This document shows, in pieces, positions 35,821 to 48,717 of a stretch of DNA of 64,000 nt. This DNA is from Sinohyriopsis cumingii (lineage: Eukaryota; Mollusca; Bivalvia; Unionida; Unionidae). The stretch is taken from positions 2,063,001-2,127,000 of the forward strand of contig JAPYKE020000263.1 in assembly GCA_028554795.2 (NCBI GenBank). Reading direction: 5' to 3'. Every line of letters starts with the position of its first letter. Positions within the stretch are counted from its first letter, which is position 1. The notes beneath the pieces are model-generated. The model made no database searches and had not been told where the DNA came from. It saw nothing but the letters and a program-made list of their open reading frames with translations. A program made the position numbers and the translations under genes.

Positions 35821-38800
35821 AGAGATCGGAGACATGGCTGATAGATATGGTGCTAGATGAAGGTGTGACAAACAAGTCAGTAATTTGTATGCTATGGAAT
35901 AAACATGTGATTGTAGAAACATGTCTTTTCCTCTTTCATTACAAAACCCAAACATTACAATGGCGACGAGCATATGGCTGAAAATGCTGAGGATAATAAG
36001 GGAAAAATAAGGACAGTTCTGTCACTCTACTCAGAAAATCATTACAGACCTGATACCGTGTTGTATTGAAAGTATATATATATCTGATAATGGCAGCAAG
36101 TTTGCACATTTTCCCACCATTCTCAGTCCACGAAAATGCACCTGATGTTTGATGGAAGAAGTGGGTGAAACTACTTGATAACCTTCTGATTGGAATGGAC
36201 ATCAGAAACACAAAGCGTAGACGTGCATTGCTTTTACACTATGCAGGAGAGGAAGTAAACGATGTTTGAAACGGTCCAAGAGAAGCAGAAGATTATTTAA
36301 CCGCCGTAGAAAAGTTGGCAAACTATTTCCCACCAAAGAAGAACCACTAATTTGAAGTCTACACATTTTGGCAAGAAAAACTACAAAATGGATAATTGAT
36401 TGATGATTTCCACACCAAACTAAGGAGGCTTTCAGCATGTGCTACTTCAATGATGTCGACAAAGAAATAAAATCACAAATAATTCAGTGATGTTTGTCAA
36501 CACGTCTTAGACGTCTTGCTGTCTGTTTTTGAGATGAACCTAGCACATATTACACTTGCCGTGCCATGGAACTATCTGACAGACAAGCAACATAAATAGA
36601 AACATCCGAAAGAGAGAATGCCAATGCCATAACGAAACGACGGACACTGAGTCATCTTAGAAACAAGACTCATTTCATTGAGAAAGCTAAAGGCATCAAC
36701 AGACAACAATACAAAAACCAAACATGCAGAAATTATGCTGGCGAATATGGACACAAAGATAAGCAGTGTTCCGCAAAAGGGAGACAATGAAATTTCTGCG
36801 AGAAGAAAAAACAATTTGCTAAAGTCTATAGATCAAGACGCAAGGTAGAAAGCAAAGGTTACTCAAGTAGAACGCCAGCAAAATAGAGGTAGTACATCTG
36901 ATAGCTCAGGTGTAGAATACACCTTTGACCTGCGAACTCGAGATAAAGTCAATATTCTAAAACCAAAACAGCCTCACACAACGGTAGAACTAGATGGAAC
37001 ACAAATAGAGGTACACAATGACACAGGCTCAAGCATCAATGTCATGAACAAGCATACATTTCCAAAGCTGAAACCAAAGCCTAAACTGCAGAAAACAGAC
37101 ACAAATGTATTTGCCTTTGGATCAGAAACGCAATTACATATTGTTAGCAAATTTCAAGCCAAGACTGAAACAAAATACAGGACCACTACAGCTCCGTTCT
37201 CTGTAACGAAAGGAACTTTTAGAAACCTACTTAGTTATGACACAAGCATACAGTTGCAAATAATTCCAAGAATCTGTGCTACAGTGAAGAGCAAGTCTGC
37301 AGAATTGTGTAAAAAGTACCAAGATATCTTCAAAATAATTGGAAAACTAAAAGACGTACAGATACACATTCACACTGATGATACTGTAACTCAACCCCCA
37401 TCGACTGGTTCCATTTCATATTCGGAAGAAAGTTAAAAACAAAGATGGCAAGACATGGAGAATTAGACATTATCGAAAAGATAGACAGACCAAATCCGTG
37501 GGTATCTCCAATTGTGGTTGCTCACAAACCTAAAAACCCTGTCGAAATTATGATCTACGTTGATATACATTTGCCAAATAAGCAGTACTTCGAGAGAGAT
37601 ACATCACACCAGCAAAAGACGACTTTATAGCAGATATCAACGGTGCAACCATATTCTCCAAGCATGGCCTAAATTCGGATTACCATCAACTGAAAAATCA
37701 ATAACTATTACAACATTCTCAAGTCATATTGGACTACGAAGATATCAACGTCTCATTTTCTGCAACGGAAATATTTCGAAACACACTCTGTACAGCACCG
37801 GAAAGACTGAAAGGCACACTGAATATTACCGATGACATTCTAGTATTCGATCGCACTTAAGAAGAACATGACGAAAACTAGAGTCTACATTCACACGCAT
37901 AAAGCAAAAGGGATTGCCACTAAATAAACACAAATGTGAGTTCCACAAAGGCGAAATTGAGTTCTTTGGATACATTTTCAGCAACGATGGAATTTATCCA
38001 GATCCGAAGACAGTGGAAGCAATCAAAAGTGCCACGATTCCATCAAACACATCAGAAGTACGCAGTTTCTAGGCATGACAAACTATGTGGGACGATTCAT
38101 CCTAATTTGTGCAAGACTCAGTGAGCCTCTTCGAGCCCTAACCAAGCAAAATAAACCATGAGAATGGACTAAAAAAGCACAAAAATGCCTTTGAAAAACT
38201 CACACAAGACCTAGCTACTAACACAATAATAGCGTATTGCGATTCTAATAAGGAAACACAATTAATTGTAGATGCAAGTCCTGTTGGTCTAATCGCGTTA
38301 TTAACTCAGACTGGAAAGCTCATCGCCTACGCCAATAGAGCACGTTCAGATGTGGAAAAACGATATTTGCAGACGGAACGTGAAGCACTTGCAACAGATG
38401 TGAGCACTTCCATCTGTACCTGTTCGGTCATACGTTTAAGCTAAGTAGTGACCACAAGACCCTCGTAGTCATTTTCAACAATCCAGAATCGAGAGATGGA
38501 GATTGAGATTAGAAGCATACATATTCAAAGTAGTATACAAGCCAGGTAAAACAAATGCAGGAGATTACAGTTCACGACACCCCAAGACTGTAACTGAATA
38601 CTATAGGCATTCCGAAATTGCAGAAGCTTATATTCAGTTCACATTCGTCAATGCTGTACCCAAGGACATGACCGTTGAAGAAATTCGGACGGCTACATGG
38701 CCGGACCAAGACCTTCAACATGTTATCAAAGCAAGAGAATTTGAAAATTGGAACCATTCTTACAAGCAAAACAAAACCTTGGAAACATTTTCATGGCTCA

Positions 38801-40401
38801 GACATAAACTCACGATCGTTCCAGTTACAAATGGTTTTGTCCTACTGTGTGACCGGAAGCTAGTAATACTAAAAGTTCTACAAAACAGAGTGACAGAGCT
38901 AGCACATGAGGGCCACCAGGGCATAGACAAGAAAAACAACTTCGTGAGAAAGTATGGTTTCCTGGTATTGACAAACAAGCAGAGGATTTCTGTCAAAGTT
39001 GTATACCATGCATTGTATCAACGCCAAAGCAAACGACAGAGCCAATCAAAATGACAGTTCTACCAGACAGCCCTTGGAGTCAAATTAGCACGGACTTCAG
39101 TGGCCCTCTTCCATCAGGAGTCTTCTTAATTGTACTTGTTGATGACTACTCAAGTTATCCAGTAGTTGAAATTATTAACTCAACATCTGCAAAAACAGCC
39201 GTTCTTCAACTTGCAAAATATTTTCAATGTTCTGAATACCAGAAGTTGTGAAAATGGATAATGGACCCCCATTCAATGGACAAGAGTTTACAAAGTTTGA
39301 AGAATACATGGGATTTAAGCATAGGAAAATCTCAACTGTATGGCCTCAAGCCAATGGCGAAGCAGAAAGGTTTATGGGGACTATAGGAAAAACAATCAAA
39401 GCCGTTAATGCAGAACGTAATAGCTGGAAACAAAAAAATTACAACTTTTTACGCATTTACAGATCCACACCTAATGCAGCAGCCAACAAATCTCCAGCCG
39501 AATTTATATTTGGACGATAAATGAGAACTAAACTCCCAAGTATACAAATCAAATAAGACGACAACAAAACTAGGAAGACCGATAAAGAGAAAAAGGAAAA
39601 GATGAAGAACTATGCAGATCAAACTAAGAAACCTAAGAAGTCAAAATTTCAAAGTTTGAGACAGTGTTCTAGTAAAGCAAGCAAAGCGTGACAAGTTGTC
39701 AACTCCATTCGACCCCAAACCATATGAAGTTGGCAACAAAAATAGATCAATGATAACAGCGAGAAGAACATCATATAACTAGAAATTCGTCATTTTTCAA
39801 GACAGTAAAGAATTTACCCTATATTGCACCATCTGATGACCAGAAATATAATGCAGTACGTCTAAAGAAAGATGGTGATAGATGTGACACATATCCAAAA
39901 TCCGCCATGGCATTAAGATCAAACCAAATCAGAAAATCACCAGACTACCTAAAGGAATATGTGTATGCAAAATAATATAAAACTTTTAAAAGCTTTACCA
40001 CATACATTGTTTTGTATGATGTTTGCTTATAAATAGTGTAGTATGTTAAAACTGTAAGCTGTTCTGTAGATCTAGATACTTAACAATAACATGCGTGTCT
40101 CATCAAATGGAAATTTAGTTTAACATAGTGAATTTGAACTCTGCCATCAATCAAAACCTAGAATTGTATAGGACTTAGCCGTGAGAACTGTAAATCTACA
40201 CATCGCTAAGTTGACCATGTTATACTTTATGAACAAGAAAACAATCAAAATGCAAATTCTATTACAATCATTAATTTATACTAAGTGAATTTCTGTTGTT
40301 ATTCAGGGTATTATTATCATTATGACTAGTTCGAAATATGCTGAACTGATTTTCAATTTATAAACAAACATTTTAAATCTGAAAGAATCAGAGGAATGTA
40401 A

Positions 40402-40459
40402 TGCTATAGAAGAGGTGCTATGCAGTAATATAGACTTTCGAACTGCTAAATCAGCATCT
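40402..40459 (+). repeat. LTR-like remnant, 3' side
   Basis: Partner of 35,759-35,820. Similarity fades on both sides, consistent with an old element. Confidence 0.5.
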
Positions 40460-40469
40460 TCGAGTGCTC

Positions 40470-43400
40470 TCCTCTTGATACTAAAGCCAGCGAATACTCT
40501 AGATACTACTTCCTCTCGTGCCTTCCGGTTAGCTCTGTCTGCAGAATGATATACTTTGAAATCGAAATATGGGTAATTGCAAGATACTTGCCTTAAAGCA
40601 AGTCGGTTGAGTGTGCTGTACAATGGGACGTATAATTCATCTAAACATTCGAACTTGTATTTACTTTGCACATTTAGATGCTTTTGGCACACAATTGCAT
40701 GGGTAGCTAGTGGGTTCCTTCAGATTGCTATATATGTGTTTTACGTAAGTGCAGGTCTAGTCAGTGATAGAAAAAACTCGTACGATTTTGCTGTATGATT
40801 TCCGCTACAGTCGGATATATATGGATAAGTTATTTATAAATAGTTTAGACGTTTCGTCATAGTTACTGTAAACAACACTTCAATTTGTATTGTATAGGCA
40901 GTCTAAGCTTTATTAGAATTTGTTATATGTTTGCTTCAACTTCGTAATTATTAATAGAGATAACCTTCAAGTACTGATTGAAGTTCTTGTCGGCACATGG
41001 CCCATTTCCCACCCACCCACCCTTAAATGCTGCTTTGAATAGTGTGTAGCTCTGCACGCATACTCGCAGGGTTCATACAGAAGGATGTGTGCCTTGAGAC
41101 ACCTGCATACTGTCTGCTCTATTTTGTCTTACAAATTTGGAACATGGGCATGACTAAGTGTAATCTTTGGAACCGTGGGTCATAAAACGAATCTTCAAGT
41201 GACGCTTGCTCCGGATGCCAATCTACGAATACATGTCAGACTTGCACATTATGGAAAAACGGTTAGTTGGCTGGAGTAATAAGTGGTACTAAATACGTAC
41301 TCAGTTTTAATACTGACTTCACTTCGGGGATTGACTAGCTCCTCTATGAATATCTTATTCAACAAAGATGAGAGCCAGCTGATCATGGTCAGCGACAACA
41401 ACGACTCCTCCCTCGCCGTCGCATCATGATCAGACTTTCTTGACAGAACCATCAGGCCGTTTACCGTTTACCGCATGGATTCGAAAGCGAATCAGCCTTG
41501 GAATTTGCCATTAAACTAGAAAGCAATCGTAATAAACCAACGTAGTTAGTGGCTACGTGGATCAGATAGCGTGTGCCCTTCCCCATCTAAGTGACATAGA
41601 CATGCCAACTACAATGGTTCTGTTATTCCACGGGCAGATTCTGCCATATGACTCTGATCGCTACATGTCAATATCAAAACCAAGTTTCCATAGTTAGCCA
41701 CCAGATGAACGATGTTTGTCAAGATTACCGACCCCACGTAATACAGGCACTTTCGTGGATCAGCCTAACCCCCATAGTACTACGAGATGCTTTCTGAAAA
41801 TGATACCAGTTGTGTGCCCTGGTACTCAGGTGATGTCGCTTCACTTTCTTATCGATCGGTCCTTCTCAATGGGAACTATGGCTTAGGAACAGCTTGAAAG
41901 TTACCTTTTCTCACCGACACAGTCCATCTTACATCTTACATCTTCCTATCCCAAGAAGGTAAGTCTTTATCCACTACATTGCAGTGATATATAGATCGAT
42001 TACACATATATTATCTCTCAGGATAGTATGGTCTTTATTTGTGGATCACATTTCCCATATCCTGTCTCAGCACAAATAAAAGCACAAAGTCATACTGGAC
42101 GCTGCAATACCTATCATTTCTGAACAGGTCACGACCACAGTCGATCTCACCATTTATCCCAAAGGATGAGATATCTTTCTTTCAGCTATATGCAGAAGTT
42201 ACATGAATCAAAGATCGGCTAACGCGTCTCAACAAAACAACCAACTCAGTATCATGAAAGAAAAACTGTTACTTTTCCAACAAAAGTGGACTATGCCATA
42301 GATGTTTGACCATAACAACTAACTACTAACCAAAAGACGAATAATGTTTGTGCATTTTACGTAATCAATTCTTAAAAGAATCGCTACAGGTCACGGTTTA
42401 GTACCACAGTAAATACATACTATGGGCTCAATGTGATGTCAATCATTTGTCACTCAAATCCAAATCAGAAGGTTCTGAGAGAATGGTGGGCCGCTGCTTT
42501 AGACAGTCGTTTCCAGTTTCATAATAGATTGCATAGGAGGTGTCAGCATTGCCACTTTGACCTAGACTCTACAAAATCTGCTCACAAGCTCAATCGTATT
42601 TGATAGATCGCACCAACAAGAGCAGCCTTCAGGTCATCAGTCACGGTAGTCTTTCACTTGTTGCAACTAGAGTTTAGTTATCCTTCTCGATCACTAGCAT
42701 GAATAAAACTTAAAGCATTTGTTGAAATCTTAGTCAGCAAAGACCAACAAACATTCACTATTATCGCTGTCGAGTGTCTGCCTGGAAGGGCATTATAGAC
42801 ACATACCACCACATTAGTAGGCTACTTAGATGCTGTCTTGCATGGTAGGAACAGCGACTCTGTTAAATCACTATGTTAAATTATAGACAAGTCTGCTCTC
42901 ATCAACATACCATTTATTGTCCCAACATCTGTGCTCTGGCTCTTAAGGCACAGCTTACCAATAGTACCCCTATGCATCCAGCTCGCTCTTGGTGCAAATA
43001 GTCCTGAACATGTAGTTAAAAGCCACGGGTTTGGAGTATTTATACGAATAAAAGTACACAGAAATGGATCATTGGACCCCAGTTGCTCTCCATGCCACCA
43101 TATATATATCACTCAGGTGAATACAGAAACCAATCTAAGTTTTATATATACATGAGGGGACTGTTTACGTGATCCAATATCACGTCTTCCGTCCCCGAAT
43201 AACTACAGAAACAAGCAATTTGGTGGAAATATATTGCGTAGTACAATCACGGTTCCATGCCACTCTACAGACAGTGTATTTTGTGTCCAGTTCCTATTAC
43301 TCACCAAGAGGAGAAGTTTCGTACATACCACCGTCTAACAGCCCGAGAGTCCTTAGCTGTCATAATTTCTCATTGCTCACATTTGTTGCCAGTCCTATAC

Positions 43401-43575
43401 TGTTACAATATTGTTGTCCCAATGGCAGTCAAAACTTTGCTCCTTTGAGCAAACGGCGCATTGCGGTCCCATATCAGCAATGGGAGAACCTCACCTGGCT
43501 TTCGTCATTTGGTCGATTGCAGGTACAACGTTCAAATAACGTTTTGTACGGGCGCAAGCACAACGATCAGGGGTG
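40470..43575. other. Unidentified GC-richer region
   Basis: No unit-array landmarks, no convincing ORF and no terminal repeats were seen. It contains a short CCCA run at about 41,008-41,022. Short ORFs on both strands (such as 42,876-43,112 minus and 43,169-43,582 plus) do not resemble known proteins. Probably mixed old transposon debris. Confidence 0.5.
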
Positions 43576-43715
43576 CTCTTGATGTCCCACCCAGTCACAT
43601 TATCCTGACACCAGGCCGAGCAGTCTCAACACTAACCTTAGGTATGACTCGGCTGCGATTCGAACCGCAACCTCCCGCATCCGAAACGGACTCTCTAACG
43701 ACTGGAGCGTTTCTT
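43575..43715 (-). mobile_element. Second type of tRNA-derived SINE, minus strand
   Basis: On the minus strand, GTCGTTAGAGAGTCC (box A region, 43,688-43,702) is followed by GGTTCGAATC (box B, 43,657-43,666). This is a lysine-like tRNA head distinct from the SINE family at 993. Beyond it lies AATGTGACTGGGTGGG, resembling a conserved central SINE segment seen in invertebrates. The 3' end was not located. Confidence 0.6.
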
Positions 43716-43973
43716 TAATAATAATTATCTAATCCTAACATGCACACTCCCTCCCAGCCTCTCCTCAGTTACATCCATATGGAGAGCGTACTTCCAACTT
43801 AAGTAGTAATGGTATTTTATGCAAGTGGAGATGACTCAGATAACTTAGTTTTTTGTTGATAATACGGTGTAGCCTTCGAGCGATTAATTTGCGAGGTAGT
43901 AGTATTTCTACCAATTAATGATGCAGTATTATAAAACAAACGTATTTTACTACAATTTTTTTATTGTCTTCTG

Positions 43974-44009
43974 TTTCATTATATCGTACACAAAACAGTA
44001 AGTAAGTAA
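43974..44009 (+). other. Triplet cassette TAA (43999-44001)
   Basis: Acceptor CACAAAACAG, triplet TAA, donor GTAAGTAA. Inclusion in phase 0 would add a stop codon; in the other two phases it need not. It is the first cassette after the retroelement region. Confidence 0.63.
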
Positions 44010-44839
44010 TACATCTCTCTATTTTCTAACACTTGACCTAAACTTTCTTTTGCGAGAGAGAGCTAACGATTTTCCAATAACCTTGTTTTGAGTGTAAATA
44101 ATACCGCGAAAAAAGCAAGAAAATGTCTGCAAAACCTCTGAAAGGGGAAAAGATCTAATTATACTGTGGACGATTTAATCTAAATCATCAATAACGGGCG
44201 GATGACCAACACAAAATTGATGCATGTAATATAAATATTGCATTATTTGAGTTTGATTTATTTTTGTTACAATCTTACATTTGTTTGATTGTTCGTTATC
44301 ATCCAGGATCATAATGTCGATTTATTTGTCGGAATTTTATGTCGGTATTACCAGAGAAGCAGTGGAATGTCATCAACTTGATCTTGTTGATCAAATTCTA
44401 TTTGATGTCTGTTCAGAAAAACGGAATCCACCAGAAGAGGCTTTGTGCATATATAATTGTTTGTATAATTCGATTTCTTATTTCGTTTATCAAACTTTGT
44501 TTGAAATAATTTCCATATTTGACTGATATCGAGCCGTATATGATTACCTTTTGCAAATATATTGTCGATACGCATTGGTAATATAATATGCATTTCATCA
44601 TTTGTCTGGATTACATACCAAAATTTACATCTTTATAGATACATGCATGCATGCATATACATGTACATATACATACAGCTTACAAACATCCACGGATAAT
44701 AAGATTCAGACATCCTAATCTTTTGGTGCAAGTTTGGTTTAATACACATTGAAATAGATATACATATTTTGTTCACTGTTTATAAGAAATTGAGTTAGGC
44801 ATGCATTGGTAGTATGAAAATATTGAATTTTGTTATCGT

Positions 44840-44875
44840 TTTCATTATATTGTTTGCAAAACAGTTGGTAAGTAT
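44840..44875 (+). other. Triplet cassette TTG (44865-44867)
   Basis: Acceptor GCAAAACAG, triplet TTG, donor GTAAGTAT. Three overlapping TGCATG motifs begin at 44,644. Confidence 0.65.
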
Positions 44876-45859
44876 TACATCTCATCAGTTTCTAAAATTT
44901 CTAGAATTGTCATCAATGAGACAGTATATACAAATGAAGAAAATCTTATTCCTTTCTTCCAAATAACCCATTTGTGTGTAAAATAATCATTTGAAAATAA
45001 CACAAGAAACTACGAATATAAGTCTACTTCAGACGACGTAAGTTAAATTATAGATCAGACTCAAATGATAAATTGTAGGTACCCTTTTTGATAGCAATTC
45101 TGTTATGCTGAGTTTATTTTCTATTCAGTAAAAATGTTAACATTTTTAGTGAATTTCATTAATTTCTTGTCATTATCCAGCAGGCAGCACTATTGGGTAT
45201 CTTTCACTGTATGTCATGTAAATTGGTAAAAATATCCAGTAAACCTGGTCCACTTCAATCAGTTGCATCTCATCAGCACCAGATAATTTGACTTGTTTTA
45301 TAGTTAGACATCTTTGAATTTATTTTCAATAGTATTTGTATTTTCCCGAATTACAAGTCTTTGAGAACATATTTTGATTCCTGGTATAATTGTATTTGTT
45401 ACTTTATTTTTAATACTATTGTTTTGAAACAATTTCTAAGATGTAGTGCATTTCATCGCTATTTCTAGACTTTGTGCACTATATCAATTAATTTCTGAAA
45501 CATGCGTTTTCATCCCAAACAAGACGAGCATGACTAATAATCAGGAATGCATAACAAAATAAGCATCTTCATGCATCCATTATACACATAAGCGTGAATG
45601 TATTATTACATACATTCTACCATAAATATATAGAACAGATCATAGTCAACGGGACGAAGCTTGCTATAATAAATTTAGACAAGTACATCGAAAGAGATCC
45701 AACTATGGTTTGTTAATTTTTAAGAGCGAATTTAGTTGCATTATTATAGAAGATATACCTCTAAAGTAAAGTTCATATAATTTGTACGTTGTAACACATA
45801 TCCTCGTGTTCCTATTTGTATTGATATCAATAATCTTATTAATATTATTTTTTTCTCTA

Positions 45860-45895
45860 TTTCATTATATCATTCACGAAACAGATGGTAAGTAT
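45860..45895 (+). other. Triplet cassette ATG (45885-45887)
   Basis: Acceptor CACGAAACAG, triplet ATG, donor GTAAGTAT. The zinc-finger-bearing insert begins shortly after its donor. Confidence 0.65.
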
Positions 45896-45987
45896 TGTTA
45901 CGACTCAAAAACTATGCAACATAAAGAGCTAAACCAACAGGTTTTGTAAGTGTTAGGAAATAAATTTGATTATCAACATGAACTTGC

Positions 45988-46190
45988 AGTGTTTTCTCCA
46001 GCAAAGAAAAGAAAACAGAAATGGAAGGAAAATTATGCCGTCATATTTAGATTTTGCGTTTTGAAAATTGTGTAATTGTGATTTTTCTTTTGAGCCTGGA
46101 GGTGGCGATGGCATAACAAAGCATGAAAAAGCCAATACACACAAACTTGTTGATTCATCATTAACAACCCAGCCTGAACCTTCAATGTTT
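45988..46190 (+). pseudogene. Relic of a BED/ZMYM-like zinc-finger domain (hAT-type transposon protein)
   Basis: At 45,988-46,080 one frame reads a basic, tryptophan-containing stretch (KKRKQKWKENYAVIF). In a different frame 46,071-46,140 reads CNCDFSFEPGGGDGITKHEK and a further His four residues on. The pattern Cys, then DFS, then a Gly-Gly-Gly turn, then His and His matches the modified zinc finger preceding hAT-like transposase or ZMYM-type domains in many invertebrate proteins. The frame change and the stop between the two parts show that it is not functional. The residual ORF 46,068-46,283 has no further recognisable domain. Confidence 0.55.
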
Positions 46191-46474
46191 ATATATACCA
46201 GAGAGTACCTTGCTATCATTGGATCGGAATATCATTTTAGTAAACTTCTTTTAAAAATGAAAAATTCTTTTTTCTGTTGCTAATGTTGCTGGCGATTTTT
46301 CCAGAGATCGAAATTTAAAGAATTACTAGTGTGCTAGACCTAAACAGTTTCGTAAGACAAAATCGCAAAGAAGTCAGATTATTGATGAACGATGGTGCAT
46401 TTCAATTGATAATAATTATTAAAACAAACATGGTATGGAAAAGGCTGCGATAAATAGCCCGTTTCTGCATGTGA

Positions 46475-46557
46475 GCGTGTTGCAATCTTGCACCTTCACA
46501 ATGACCACCCGAATGGAACTGTGTACCGCTCAGAAGGTGCAAGAGTGCAACACACGC
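46475..46557. repeat. Imperfect inverted repeat (hairpin)
   Basis: The left arm at 46,475-46,497 (GCGTGTTGCAATCTTGCACC and onward) pairs with the right arm at 46,533-46,557 (GAAGGTGCAAGAGTGCAACA and onward), with a 35-nt loop. There is one mismatch and a 2-nt gap. It could be a very short MITE or the collapsed ends of one. Confidence 0.75.
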
Positions 46558-47707
46558 ATCGTTGACATTAAATAAGTATGTTATTGCCCTACATTACAGA
46601 TTGTTGATGATTTTATAATTAGTTACATATGCATTAGAGTTTCAAACTTCAGTATCTGTTCCTGAACAGCTGTAGTTTTATCTTAAGCAATCAGTAGTTT
46701 TGGGGTTGACAGCTATGAAAATTAGGTAACATCATATACCTGACGTTACAAAAACAAAATTGATATACATAACAGCATTGTGTCTTGACATTTTGTAATG
46801 CTTGCTCTAATCGGTCATCTGAAACACAAAACCAAAGGATAGAGAATCTGTAATTTTTCTTCCGATAACCTTCATTGTTGTAAATGAGTTAAAATTGAGA
46901 ATATACTATAAAAATAGTATGTACAATTCAATAGTTGATAGTCAGATCACAAGTTCTAGTTGGCTTTTATAGGAATATTGCTATAATGAGGGTTTTTTCC
47001 TGCTGCATTAGGAACATTAATTTCCCCCTTCATCAATCAGCGTCATGTCGCCATCCAACAATGTATTGTATGTGCGTTTGAGATTTTAGCCAGTAAACAT
47101 GATTCAAGTGAAGGAACGTGATAACATCAGCATTGGATAATTGTATTCTTTATGTTGTTGTTTGAACTTTTTTTCCAATATACAAAAAAATATCCAACAA
47201 AATATGAAGCTTTGTTGCAGTATAATGAGCCATATCCTTCTTCAATTTCTTTTTAAGCTTACGAATTATGTTTGAAATTGTTTTATAAATTGAATGCTGC
47301 CCAGCTGTATATGAAGATATTTGCGCAACACGAATTTATTGATTTGTGAAACATAAGGTGTGTTTTCATCATAAACAAGCTGAGAACAGCTAATAAGTAG
47401 TGCTACATACCAAAATGTATATCTTCATGAGCAGACGCATACACATAAACTGGCATACATCCATACATACCTGTAATCATACAAATATTGAAACAGCCTA
47501 GTTTAAATTATAATATAATTAGACAAATATAGTAACAGAGATATGTTAATACATAACTTGTTGATAGTTAAATTGTATTATTATAGACTATGCATCTTGC
47601 AAGCGAAGTTGATTAAATTTCTAAATTCCAACACATAATACCCACATTGTTCCTGATTATACTTATATTAGTAGCTTGCTATTTGTAGCAACATGCTATA
47701 GAATTTG

Positions 47708-47743
47708 TTCTTTTCTATTTCACCCTTCACAGGCAGTAAGTAT
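47708..47743 (+). other. Triplet cassette GCA (47733-47735)
   Basis: Pyrimidine-rich tract CCCTTCACAG, triplet GCA, donor GTAAGTAT. The usual AAAA before CAG is deleted, yet AG-N3-GT spacing is kept. Confidence 0.65.
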
Positions 47744-48681
47744 TATTTATATCTCGGTATTCTCTAATACTTGGTCTAACAAACCAACATTGGCACAGGA
47801 CCTAATTGTACAAAATCGGATGTTTTCATCCAATAACCTAGTATGCAAAATAATCCCAAGAGAAAACTGAAAAGAAAAAAAAACAACTGCAAAACATTTG
47901 AAAGATATCTAAGTTTTAAATGACATAAGATAAATCGCAAATAATAGATGACAAATTATAGACGTCTTTGATAGCAACATTTGTATGATTATTTTCTTAC
48001 GTGTAACAAGATGTTTCGTTTCTTTTCTCTGATGATTCAACAACGTAATATTCATATTTTTCACTAATTTTATGTCAGTTTTGAATTATCATGTGCACTT
48101 ATCCAAATCAGGCAGTAAAACCTCTTAAGCATTGAATATTTTATTTTGCTCTTGTCATTGTTGAATTTATTTCCAACATACTGCTAAGCTAAACCCAGCA
48201 GAACAATAATGCTTTATTGCACATATAATGATTTATTTTCTCTTTTGTTTCTAGTTTGGTTTGACATAAATTAGTAGATTCCGTGCCATACAAACTACAT
48301 GAATATTTTTCGCAAGTGTACATTTTTATCCTTAGTAAATTAAGAACGAAGAATAATCAAGAATACTTACCATTATTCATATAATCATGGATACAGCCAT
48401 GCACGAATATAAATAAACAGACATGCATCTTTCCATACAGGCTTTCATACAAATATGGCAACATCTTAATATGTTGGAACAAATGTGTTATAATACAAAC
48501 AAATATAGTGATATAGAATAATCATAGATAGCTTGTTGATGGTTAGAAGGAATCAATTATAGTGTTGTAGGGAATAAACCTAACAGGTAAAATAAATAAA
48601 ATTTCTCCATTACTACATACATCAGATCCTATTCTCATATTGATCAGTGGTATCGTTACTGATTTTTTCTTCCTCTTTTTT

Positions 48682-48717
48682 TTTCATTATATTCGTCAAC
48701 AAATAGAAAGTAAGTAA
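48682..48717 (+). other. Triplet cassette AAA (48707-48709)
   Basis: Acceptor CAACAAATAG after a long T-rich tract, triplet AAA, donor GTAAGTAA. Confidence 0.65.

Larger units (their letters stand above)
35750..40470 (+). mobile_element. Broken Ty3/Gypsy LTR retrotransposon (fossil)
   Basis: Parts in order on the + strand: LTR-like remnant near 35,759-35,820, a GGCGACGAG-type leader near 35,960, gag-like text about 36.1-36.8 kb, aspartic protease about 36.9-37.4 kb, reverse transcriptase about 37.4-38.1 kb, RNase H about 38.2-38.6 kb, integrase about 38.6-39.6 kb, and an LTR-like remnant near 40,402-40,459. The pol order protease-RT-RNase H-integrase is that of Ty3/Gypsy. It is clearly broken, with on the order of ten or more disruptions, and the two LTR remnants match only over a short stretch, so it is not recent. 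It is an inert passenger in the array. Confidence 0.85.
45900..46800. other. Insert between units, includes a zinc-finger fragment
   Basis: Unit sequence stops soon after the donor at 45,888 and resumes at about 46,800. The insert contains the BED-like zinc-finger relic and a 25-nt inverted repeat pair, and may be a degraded DNA transposon. Confidence 0.55.

Noticed and set aside
40303-40692. 129-codon minus-strand ORF
   Set aside because: It overlaps the LTR-like remnant and flanking debris, is antisense to the fossil element and has no recognisable domain.
45918-45945. Possible extra cassette: CCAACAG, GTTTT, GTAAGT
   Set aside because: It has five bases between the sites, lies in the insert and not at the homologous unit position, and lacks the usual pyrimidine tract.
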